A DNA stretch of 64,000 nt from Gracilaria gracilis (taxonomy: Eukaryota > Rhodophyta > Florideophyceae > Gracilariales > Gracilariaceae): the NCBI GenBank assembly GCA_030374805.1, contig JARGSG010000014.1:1-64000 (forward strand). Reading direction: 5' to 3'. The notes under the pieces were generated by a model that was given only the letters and a program-made list of their open reading frames with translations, did not search any database and was not told the origin of the DNA. How positions within the stretch are numbered: the first letter of the stretch is position 1; each line of letters begins with the position of its first letter. Shown piece by piece: positions 55,103 through 64,000 of the stretch. Both the position numbers and the translations under genes were made by a program.

Positions 55103-55128
55103 CAAACTAGCATTCCGATAACACCGAC
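55103..55128 (-). repeat. Right terminal inverted repeat of the giant element
   Basis: Reverse complement starts GTCGGTGTTATCGGAATGCT; 25 of 26 positions match the left end. It is followed by GAGT, compared with GAGC before the left end. Confidence 0.85.
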
Positions 55129-55789
55129 GAGTTAGACACACTGCTTGAAAGACATCTGGACGTACCACTTGCTTTCCAGAAGCCAAGTCTTCTTCTACAG
55201 TGGCAAAGCGAGGTCGCATAATGCTCATCGAACGACTACAATAGATAACGAAATGAAAGCACAAAAAGCTGGACTGCTGCTTCAGTTTTCTAATGGAAAT
55301 ATGCCGGTTGTATCGCGTATTGTGAGAAAACGCGAACAAATGTTTCACCGTATAATGAATGCAAAAAAGCATGCAGAGAATGTCGTTCTCCGCTGCCTGG
55401 CAATGTCCGCTGAGGACGTCTTACGAAGAGAACTCCTTGTAAAGAGTTACTGGTGTTTCGAAAGGACCTTTTATTACAGAATTGAGTCAATTTGCGCCCG
55501 CTTCTTTTAGGATCGTGGCTGGTTGGGTGAAAATTCACTTCCAATACCCTCTAGAACCCAAGACGGGGGACGGGGTTGTTCTCAAAGGAGATAGTTCAGC
55601 AAGAGCATCAAATCGAAGTAGGCTCACTTCAAAACCAATTTTTGGGTGATGAACGCTTTTGAGAAGAACTGAAGAATGAACTTGTTCTTTGTTAATGGCT
55701 TCGATGGAGGACAAGGAATGTTCGTCAAAGTTCCAAGCAACAGCATCGAAGACCTTCCTGGCAGGCGGAACAAGAATCAAAATTAACCC
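55129..55789. other. Unassigned region right of the giant element
   Basis: A plus-strand frame at 55145-55510 (with KKHAENVVLRCLAMSAEDVL) and a minus-strand frame at 55535-55780 are coding-like, but I do not recognise either. They may continue the unidentified sequence at 33.2-36.2 kb that the giant element split. Confidence 0.3.
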
Positions 55790-58700
55790 CTGCCGTAGAT
55801 GTGGATTCAGGGCGTGCAGTGAAGAATTAAACTAGTGCGTTGCATACGACTCTGGCCAGCTTGCGCTCGCCAAACCGTCTACTATTCACTAGAACCCCGC
55901 TGCGGAATTCCGTTCGCGAGTTGTGGGCGCTGCTGCATTTTCTGAACCCCACCAAGTTCCCAAGCGCTGAAGCACTTGAGGATCGGTTTTCCTTAGCTGC
56001 GTTGAGGTATCCAGAGCGCGTTAGCGAATTTCACAACACTTTGCGTCCCTACATTATTCGCCGTCAAAAGTGTGATGTGGAGAAGTCTTTACCGAAAAAG
56101 ACATACGCTGTTCTTCGAGTATGAATCACTTCTGCACAACAGCAATATTTTCGTTGGTTACTAACTAATAATCTAACAGAATTGAACTAAGCTGGAAAAG
56201 CAAGAGTTATTGGTAACACTTCTAGCGTCTTAAACATTCTCAAGGAATTGAAGAAGTGTTGCAACCATCCTTATCTTTTTCCTAATTATGAAGACACTTC
56301 CACTCCAACCACTGTAGAAGAGCTGATTCGTGTCTCCGGGAAGATGATTCTTTTGGATAAAACCTTACTGCGTCTCAAGGAAAGAGGACATCGAGTGCTT
56401 ATTTTTTCTCAGATGGTGAAAATGTTGGACATACTTCAGGATTGTTGTAGAATGCGACAGTTCCCATTCCAGCGACTTGATGGAGGCGTTGCGAACCAAG
56501 TTCGCCGACGGCCAGTCGACCACTTTAATGCCCCAGACTCTACAGACTTTATTTTCTTGTTGTTAACAAGAGCAGGAGGCCTTGGCATCAACTTAGCTAC
56601 AGCAGACACCGTAATAATTGTTCACTCGGACTGAAACCCTCAAAATGACCCGCAAGCGGAAAGTCGCGCCCATCGCATTGGAAAAACCAAGGACGTGAAG
56701 GTGTTTCGCTTACTGAGCAGGGAGACGGTTGAAGAAGACATTCTAGAGTGAGCGAAACGAAAGCGGGTTCTTGAGCATGTTGTGATTCATGGTGTGGGGG
56801 GCGGAAGCAAAGCTGACGGAAAGGAACCGGATATTGCCTTTAAGAGGCAGGAACCATCGGCGATCCTTCGCTTTGGCGCGGAAAAACTTTTTGCTAAAGA
56901 AGGTCTTGCAGAGAATGTAGAAGGTGAATCGAAGATCAAAGACACTGAAGGAATTAAGGATAGCACTCCTAATGATTCTGAACCAACTGCGAACGACACT
57001 AAAAAGGAGGACAAGGACGAGAACGCAGAAGATCGTCGTGTCCTTGATGCTGATGAAATCGACGAACTACTTGCTAGGGCTCCAACAGATGAGGCCTCTT
57101 AGGTTGTAGCAGCGCAACCTAGTGTCGGTGATTCTCTTCTAAACGCTTTTAAGTGGAATGAATTCATTACTGTGGAAGGTGACGAGGATCTCGAAAAGAT
57201 TGATAAGGAAGACGATGCGGAAGCCAGGAAGATGGCTCAGGAGGCTTCGAGCCGAATGGTTGCCATCGACAACGAAGTTTCCAGAGCCACAGAACGCGAG
57301 GAGTGAGAGAATTCCAAGCATGCTGAAGAGGGAGATGCTGAGTTTTGGGACAGATTTATTCCAGAGCATCTCAAGAAACAAGTGTTGTCGGTACTCGAAG
57401 GAGTAAACGTTCTAAGACATATTGGAGTGACTCTACTCAGGAAGAAAAGCGGAGGCGAACCAGTAGATCCAGTCGTTATGAGAATGGGAAGGTATCTGAT
57501 GTGGAGGAGCTTTCTGCTAAGCAACAAAGAAGTCTGTTGCGATCTCTGCGTAAGTTTGGGGATTTCAATCTGATTTCTGTGATTGTGAAAGATGCGGGCC
57601 TACAGAATCGTATCGAAGAAGATCTCGCGAAACCGCTTCTCGACGACTGCCTGCGCGTCATCAGGTCAACCCGTATCTGTGCAGGGCGGATTCCGCAATT
57701 GATGCCGCAGTGGCGGTTTCCCCACTTCCTCCCGTGAATGGTAATACCGCCATTCCTGCTTTGCAACCATTGATGGATGCAATGGAGGAGGAGGATGAGG
57801 AGGGGAACTCATCCACAGAAGCTGTGCACGACAGGGACATGTCTAGTTCAGAAGAGGAGCGTGAAGAGCCAAGGTCCTCGCGTGATGGCAGGAGGCGCCA
57901 GAAGGGTACAGCGTCGTTACTGGGCTCTGTTGTCGGAAAGACGGAGCGGGCATTCAGGTCCACAGGAGCATCGTTCGCGTCAGATCTCCTCGATGGACCC
58001 ATGCGCTTTATCAATGCCTGCTCAAATACATCACGAATCAAGGATTCCGCATCCGTCTCTAGTTCTAGAGGCTCAAGTTCAAAGGGCTCGCGACTACGAT
58101 TGCCGAAAGTGCTATCTCCTAGAAAGGATAAGCGCAGTGCTTTGGCAAAAGAGAATGGGCTCGAAGAAAGATTTACTCGCGAGATGCATATCACCAGTGG
58201 CCAGCGTACCACTCGGTCGGGTAACAGGTATAAAGAGGACCAATGGGGAACTAAGTCCGGAGAAAAAGACGCGCGAGACCGCTCACACGAGAACGACCTG
58301 CAGAAATGGGAGGAACAAGATCAAAGGGCGCGGTTTCTAGATGAGCTGGATGGGATCAGCCGCTCATCCCACGATGAACGTGCGGATGAAGATGACGATT
58401 TCACAGACGCTGGAAGTGTGGACATGTGCATGGACGGCGGTTCTGATTCTGAACGTGCTACGTTTGACGATGCTGCACTTGCGAGGGGTGAGGCCTACAC
58501 ACGTCAAAAGCTGGCAAAGTCAAAGCCACATCGTAGAAAGAATCGTCAGCGACGTGACTCCTAGTAATCGAGAAGAATGTACGATTCTGATTAGTCGTCA
58601 GATAGCCTTTGCGAAGACTGTGGTAGGTACCACGACAAAGATGAGGACGGTCATGAGCATGAGGGAAGCTCAAGGAGAAGCCTTCGAGGCAAGTCTCGGA

Positions 58701-61371
58701 GCCGTTCTTGGAGTCATGAATATTACGATGAGGACGAAATGGATTCGTACCACAGCCATCGTAGCTCCTCCAAGAGTAAGAGTGGGCGTCACAGGAGGTC
58801 ATCCAGCGAGCGTGATCTCTACGATCGCTCTTCGAGCCGAAAGGATCGTCATAGGAGCAAGAAGAACAGCGTTCGTGAAAATAAGCATCGATAAGGATCG
58901 CTCATCGTCTAAGAGAAGTAGAAGCTCAGATAGCAAATCGTCACACTCGAGAAAACACTCGAGCATCCGCAAGTCGTCTAGGGATTCTGACGGTGAGAAG
59001 CGGCACAAGAGCTCGAAGAGCAAGTCAAAGAGAAGGCACGAGATGTATGAGGTGGCGCCGTCGACCGAGCTACACTACCCGCTTCAGGATGTGCGACCGA
59101 TAAAATCGATATATCGACATCGGTAACCATTTTTAGAGCCGGAGGAGGACAATCCCATTCCGTGGTATTGTGAAGGACAATCAGAGCCGGAAGACACCGA
59201 CGTGGATGAATACCCTAAACCTGTCTCAAGCTCAAGAGGCTGTTGAGAGCTCAAAAAAAGGGAAGGAAGTTGAACAAGAACCCCGAATACGGTGATCATA
59301 GAATAAATGGAACGGATTCAAAGTCCAGGGCTTCACGTGTGCAAATCGGCATTCTTGGCGAGAGAAGGGTAGATTCTCACGATCTCTTGAAGAGATACCG
59401 AAACCTAAAGATGCTACGAGATGCTATCGGATCATTTAACTCAGATCCGCAGTTCAGATTGCCCGGATTCATTGGGCCACCGTCATTTAATATTCGATAG
59501 AAGCAGTGTCATGACTCAATGCTGCTGGTTGGAATTTACAGGCATGGATTCGGGAACTAGACGTGTGACGTGTTTCCGGAAGTCGCACTTAAGTTTGGCT
59601 CGAGAGCAACAGTGAGAATGGGGGCTCGCCGATATCGTCCTATCCGGCACTGTGTCGATATGCTTCTTCAGGTTTTGGGGAAATATGTCAAGAACGGTCC
59701 ATTACTCCCAAAGTCGACCACCTTGAATCGGATACGCCGCAAAATAATCAGTGAGCGTTTAAGAGCGCTTTTGCGCTATCAAGGGTGAAGCTTCTGGTCC
59801 CTGGAGGGAGTGGACATAGTTCTCCGGAGATGCATTCTATCATCAGAAGCTTCTATCAGAAGCTGCATCGAGGATGAAAGGAATAGTGCGACCCGAGATT
59901 TGCCTCCTACTGCCGAGATTCTTGAACTTTTTTATTGCCCTGATCATCATAAGGCCGGTTGCAAAAGTCATGAAACTCGGCAAGTTCAATCGAAGCCTAA
60001 ACCTTCTATGTGCGCTCCAAGAGATGACCTTAGACGCGGAAATGGATTCACAGGTGCCATTAGTGGATCAAATTGAGAACAACCCAGCTCAGTATAGTAA
60101 GGTCCAGAACAGCAGCCCAAAGGCACAGATCAGACTTCGGTTGAAAAGCAGCGAGCAAATGACCGAAAGTTCAAAGTACAGGAACTTCACAACGCCTGAG
60201 CGTTCAAACCCGTACTGCTGGTCCCTCTGGGATCAGTGCTATCTCGGAGACTGTAGATCTGAAGAATCGTGGTCAGATCGGTGTCTATCGTTAGCAGCAG
60301 GCCGTCAACCTTCCGCCTGTATGCAATGAACCCTCAAGACTATCATCAACTACAACAGGGCACCAGTGCTCAGAATCTTCCCAGCGCTGGGCAGAAGGAT
60401 ACGATTGGTCTGACTGGTAGCTCCAGGCAATCGGTTTTCATGAAGCACGGAGGTGCTACTTCTTCAGCACAGAAAGCAGTGAAGACTTCTCCGAAGTATT
60501 TAAATGTGGCCACAAGCAATAGAGTCGGGAAGCTATCATCAGGAGGAGTGCAGGTCTCGAATGGGCTACTTGGAAAACCATCCGCTGCGATTGTTCATTC
60601 AATGGGGTCCACTTCTATTCCACAGAATTGGGGCATTCATTCATATCCCATCGAGTCGCACCCCGTTTTGTCTTCTAGTAGTGGGAAGATCATTACTTAC
60701 GGTACTGATAGAAGGGGTGGACCCAGAATTATGCACACATATATGCCCTCCAGTATGAATCTAACACGCGACGCCGGAGCGAATGGAAAGGCGAGCATAG
60801 GTGGTGCTGTCACGTTAAGAACGGGTGCGGCCGAGGGTACTCGGTGAAGAGGAGCAATCCGCCTGCCACAGGGCGTGGCATGGTAGCAAAACATGGCCAG
60901 AGAGCAGTTCAAACGAACGGAAACTTGGGTGTTTTGGGAGGTGTAGTAAGAGGTGGAACTGCAAAGATCGTCAAGCGCGGCCCGTCAGTGGGAAGAACTG
61001 TCACGGTAGAGGGTGGCACTTCAGCATCATGGATATTCGTTGGTTCAAACATAGTTTCCACCGGAATAGGAAGTACAGTTATGAGAGGTGGCCGACGCCG
61101 GAGCGTTTTTGTGAAGGGTCGTGGCAAAGTGAAAGGGAATTTACCCTTTAGAGGCAACGCAGTTTCTAGAGTGGTTAAGAAAAAGAAACGTGGTACAGCA
61201 AGAGGAAGTGCACCTGCAAGAGGAAGTGCAACTGCGAGAGGAGGTGCTACAAGCGGATTGGAAGTAGAAAGAGCTGTTTCGATGGGAAGAGGGGGCATGA
61301 GCACTGGAAACTCAAGTGCGATTGCTGGTAAGGCTCCAAGAGGGAGTGCAGCAACTGCTATTGGATCATGA
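55790..61371 (+). pseudogene. CHD1-like chromatin remodeler, helicase and C-terminal part (broken)
   Basis: The match starts at a decayed DEAH-box region (VDSGRAVKN where VDEGHRLKN is usual). It continues RLLFTRTPLRNSVRELWALL HFLNP (motif III), RPYIIRRQKCDVEKSLPKK, then a probable intron near 56120-56180. Helicase_C follows: [64 protein letters not shown] and, after a stop, RAHRIGQ-like [20 protein letters not shown]. Further on is EFWDRFIPEHLKKQV, then Ser/Arg-rich tails, and a SANT-like piece around 59.5 kb (HDSMLLVGIYRHGFGN). There are numerous stops and frame changes. Orientation and domain order fit the N-terminal CHD1-like piece at 22.6-24.3 kb, with the second chromodomain and the ATP-binding lobe missing. 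Confidence 0.78.
61198..61251 (+). repeat. 18-bp tandem repeat, three units
   Basis: Units of GCAAGAGGAAGTGCACCT type, coding Ala-Arg-Gly-Ser-Ala-Pro/Thr, near the end of the CHD1-like C-terminal region. The Arg-Gly-rich tail could be an RNA-binding RG motif. Confidence 0.85.
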
Positions 61372-61819
61372 GGCAACACAAGGTAAGCCAGAGACTTTCT
61401 GTATCATCATCGCGTACGGATGGATCTCAGCCATTAACAGTCCCTGTTGCTGCACCACGCTCAGCACCAGCGGTTGGTCTTGGCAATGCAGGATAAGACA
61501 GGAGCAGAAGTGAACCAAACGTTTGCGTGAAGAGTTCTAAGGTCGAAAATGCTCTTGAAAGTCTTCAAACCATCCCAAAACTAAGAAGCGAACAGAATTG
61601 TAAAGAAACATGTTTAACGTGTTTAACATGTTTAAAGTTCACTCGGGTGTGCGGTGGGGTCTTATGAAATGCAAAGGATATGCTTCGTTGTCGGCCCTCG
61701 TGAGGATGGGTGCGTAGAAGATAGAAGAGGGCCATGCAGAAACTTTCACAACAAACAGACAGATAATATGGAGCAAGTGAAGTGATCCCTAGAACTATAG
61801 ATGCAAGTGAAACAAACGT
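61372..61819. other. Intergenic region between CHD1-like fragment and SAP/Myb gene
   Basis: About 450 bp with no gene. Near 61613-61636 there is a triple TGTTTAACGTGTTTAACATGTTTAA motif (split TGTTTAAC units). It probably contains the 3' ends of both neighbours, which converge. Confidence 0.4.
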
Positions 61820-63396
61820 TTACCACTGAAGAACCCCACCTTCACCATCCTCATCTTCAGGGTTCCTCCTCCGAATCATTTCCTTGAACCTCTTCAAGAG
61901 GTGATGATGATTATCTTCTAGAGTCCGCGTCAAATTTTCGTCGTTTAAATCCCGCACGCGCTTGATTTGCACTGAACTCTCTGCTAGGAGTGTAACGAGT
62001 TTCACATGGGCTCCAAACACATCGGCTTCCTTCTCCTCCGTAGTTTTCCTTCCCCCAGCTGTGTGAGCAAACTTCTCATGCTGGAAATTTAAGTGCTCCC
62101 TTAATATGGTTCTCTGCTCCTGAAAAACTTTGTTGGAGAAGTCGACGCCTTTTGAAAGCTCCCCCAGTTCTTTCTGACTCCCACTGTATCGCCCACTGGA
62201 GCTTCGCTTCTTGCGAAAAGAAAATGCTTCTTCCTCGGGAGAGTTGATTGCCAGACCTTCTTCGACGCCTCCCTCGGAGTCCTCGACCAATTTTGACGTG
62301 GTCTCAATAAATTCGACGGCCTCATTTGCGGTTCCTAACCGCGCCACAATGAAGAATACGTACGCGCGCTTCGACTCGGCTGTCTGTTGACTGCCGACCG
62401 TCATTCGGAGAAAGCTGGAAATATTGCCCGGGTTGTTTTGGCCCGACTTCGACCAGTTAGCTTTAGCAGTAGTAACCAGTTTCCTCACACTATCATACTG
62501 GTTCTTTAGCACCGATGCAGTTCGTAGACACAAGGGCCTTTTGTTGGAATCCACCTCATCCAAACTTCCCGTAAACGAACATCTCGACTCGACTTGCAAA
62601 TCGTTGAACCGACTACCAACAACCTCCCAGAACGACTCCCTTGTTACATTGGCATCCAACTCAGAATGGCTCAGCGTCCCTCCGTTGGCTTTGCGAGCGC
62701 GTTCTTCGCCATATCGTCGTCACGCAATATAACGCAGAGCCTGACAAATTCGTTAAGAGAGAAACTAGGATCCGCAGGGGGCCCCAACTCTGCGGAGAAC
62801 GGGAATTTGGGTGACGACGGTTTGGCACTTTTGAATGCAAGGATTGTATCTGCTACTTTTTGGCGGTCCAATGGGTGAAGCATGTCCACGAACGCGCCAA
62901 CCTCCGGTAGCTTTGACAAAGTTGAATTAAGACCTTTGGTTTCACTCTCCCAAACCAAGTAGCCCTTCATTTCTTCGTTTTTGGAGAACCAATCGCGGAT
63001 ACTCACGTCCTCAAAGCTCTTTAAATGAAGAAAGAGCACCAGTTGGGACACAAGTTGTGCGTGTTGACGGTTCCGGATTTTGAGCTTGAACGGCTTGCAC
63101 AGCTTTCGAAGTTCTTTGACCGTTTTGCTGAGCAAAAAAGAGTAGACGAAGGCCATACGATTGCTTTCACGAAATTCTGGGTCATTGTATGGAGATACGG
63201 TGACGGCGGAAGATGAAGTTATTATACGGGAGGTTGGTGGATGATTCGGCGAAGAGTTGGGAGGGGGTTGCACGGGACGGTCTTGGGTGGTCGTATGCGT
63301 AGTACGCAGCGCAGCTGATGTTGGGTGTTTTCTGGGGCTGCGTCGCAAAGGAGGGGGAAGGGGGTCTGAACCATGCCGGGGAGGCGGCGATGCCAT
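61820..63396 (-). CDS. SAP-like plus Myb/SANT-like DNA-binding protein (one-base frame offset)
   Basis: The ATG at 63396 (MASPPPRHGSDPLP) begins a 241-residue frame with a Pro-rich basic leader and a SAP-like helix pair (SKTVKELRKLCKPFKLKIRN, RQHAQLVSQLVLFL). It stops at 62671. In the next frame, open just upstream and lacking an ATG, 279 residues follow (61820-62659): ANVTRESFWEVVGSRFNDLQ, SVLKNQYDSVRKLVTTAKAN, WSKSGQNNPGNISSFL. This looks like a Myb/SANT or MADF-type trihelix domain as found in transposon-linked and plant trihelix proteins. C-terminal helices follow (LRDLNDENLTRTLEDNHHHL). One base of offset near 62.68 kb joins the two, so this is one gene with a frameshift, a short unrecognised intron or a sequencing error. 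Function unknown; it may belong to a Harbinger-type element. Confidence 0.5.
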
Positions 63397-63755
63397 ACTT
63401 CGGAGATCGGAGAAGCACGGTGGTGCCTTGGGTGCGTCGGTGGGGAACGCAACGCAACATCATTGCGCCAGAGAGCCCCTGTATATTGCTCCGCTCGGCG
63501 CAGGATGCAGCTGGAAGTACTATGCACCCTACTGGGTTGAACTGGACCGGAAAACCCGATGAGTCCCTGAAGTAAATGATTGGCAATCGTGCTACCAAGT
63601 GGTACAGTTTAGTTCGGGAGCGCCTTCGCCTTACAGACGGTGGGCTTCAAAGAAATTGAAAGGGGCGTTCACGGGCATACAGAGGGTCAGCCCGCCCGGA
63701 GCTGCGTGAGCCAATGAAAAGGCGTATATGTGCGTTCACGGTCGCCGTTCACGCA
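63397..63755. other. Intergenic region before the terminal hairpin repeat
   Basis: About 360 bp without a recognised gene. The last 100 bp contain several GTTCACG motifs in both orientations (63666, 63733, 63747, 63757) that lead into the foldback-type end. Confidence 0.4.
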
Positions 63756-64000
63756 CGTTCACGCTTGTTTAGACACCGCCTCAGTCACGGCGCGTGGACA
63801 GCGGCCCGGGGTGTAGTGGCGCTTCATCAGTGCCGTGATGAAGCGCCACTCCACCCCGGACCGCTGTCCGAAAAATTAAATTTTGGTTTACTTTTTCTCC
63901 CACGGCGCATGGAAAGCGGACCGCCTCGCGTGGCACTTCATCAGAGCCGTGATGGAGCGCCACTGCACCACGGACCGCTGTCCGGAGAGCCGTAAATTAT
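63756..64000. mobile_element. Foldback-type hairpin repeat, left end, runs off the window
   Basis: Begins with the 21-bp motif CGTTCACGCTTGTTTAGACA(C), the exact reverse complement of 19557-19577. A long hairpin follows at 63796-63869: arms of 34 bp with two or three mismatches, loop GTGCCG, which is the complement of the CGGCAC loop in copy A. Then comes the 138-bp segment shared with 44412-44549. It shows that the hairpin family exists outside the giant element. Its other end lies beyond the window. Confidence 0.65.

Larger units (their letters stand above)
36215..55128 (+). mobile_element. Giant Plavaka/KDZ-type DNA transposon with epigenetic cargo, copy B
   Basis: The 18.9-kb element is bounded by inverted repeats, 36215-36240 and 55103-55128, identical at 25 of 26 positions. 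Order from left: coiled-coil gene (-), ketopantoate-reductase-like (+), ParB/2OG-dioxygenase (-), hairpin region, methyltransferase-SET with upstream domain (+), basic/coiled-coil gene (+), KDZ transposase (-). Genes are compact: convergent pairs lie 130-230 bp apart. The methyltransferase, coiled-coil and transposase genes carry a few stops or shifts, so this copy is recently dead. The flanks GAGC (left) and GAGT (right) may be a 4-bp target duplication with one change. There is no capsid, polymerase or integrase gene. A partial second copy lies at 11295-19495. Confidence 0.72.

Noticed and set aside
36215-55128. Interpretation of the giant element as a Polinton or virus-like element
   Set aside because: No capsid, packaging ATPase, DNA polymerase B or integrase was recognised. 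The transposase is of KDZ type and the ends are short inverted repeats, which fits a plain DNA transposon.

Overview
The window is nuclear DNA of a eukaryote. It carries genes for a nucleoporin, histone acetyltransferase HAT1, a PP2C phosphatase and a eukaryotic PiT phosphate transporter, plus LTR and DNA transposons and at least one short spliceosomal intron. Intron-poor host genes packed at the left end and a transposon-rich interior would fit a red alga of the Chondrus type. That placement is inference from style; nothing here is diagnostic of a clade.

Layout. (1) 1-6147 is ordinary host sequence: Nup107 C-terminus (+), HAT1 (-), PP2C/PPTC7-like (+), PiT phosphate symporter (+). (2) 6.5-11.2 kb holds decayed DNA transposons: three Tc1/mariner fragments in alternating orientation and a PIF/Harbinger (ALP1-like) remnant. 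(3) 11295-19495 is a left-hand partial copy ('copy A') of a giant DNA transposon. (4) 19.9-21.1 kb is a second Harbinger transposase with one frameshift. (5) 21.7-24.3 kb holds broken chromatin-remodeler genes: an HSA-domain (SWR1/p400/Eaf1-type) fragment, then the N-terminal part of a CHD1-like gene carrying a probable solo LTR. (6) 24585-30962 is a young Ty1/copia retrotransposon with 205-bp LTRs and a 5-bp target duplication, next to an SDR-family gene fragment. (7) 31.1-36.2 kb holds a broken LisH/WD40 gene and unassigned sequence. (8) 36215-55128 is the giant transposon itself ('copy B', 18.9 kb). (9) 55.8-61.4 kb is the helicase-to-C-terminus part of a CHD1-like gene, also broken. (10) 61.8-63.4 kb encodes a SAP-like plus Myb/SANT-like protein on the minus strand. 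(11) From 63756 to the window end there is a hairpin-bearing repeat that shares sequence with the giant transposon.

The main discovery candidate is the giant element. Its two ends are inverted copies of one another over 26 bp (25/26 identical). It encodes a Plavaka/KDZ-type transposase. It also carries an unusual cargo: (a) a ParB-like domain joined through a basic, acidic-patched linker to a 2-oxoglutarate/Fe(II) dioxygenase with H-x-D...H...R; (b) a beta-class amino-methyltransferase of DNA (DPPY and FAGT motifs) fused to a SET-like domain; (c) a ketopantoate-reductase-like protein; (d) two coiled-coil proteins. A hairpin-filled region of about 1.4 kb lies between the two divergently transcribed modification genes. 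The gene set looks like a DNA/histone modification 'writer' and an oxidative 'eraser' carried by one transposon. The copy here is lightly broken, so its parts are read from comparison of copies A and B.
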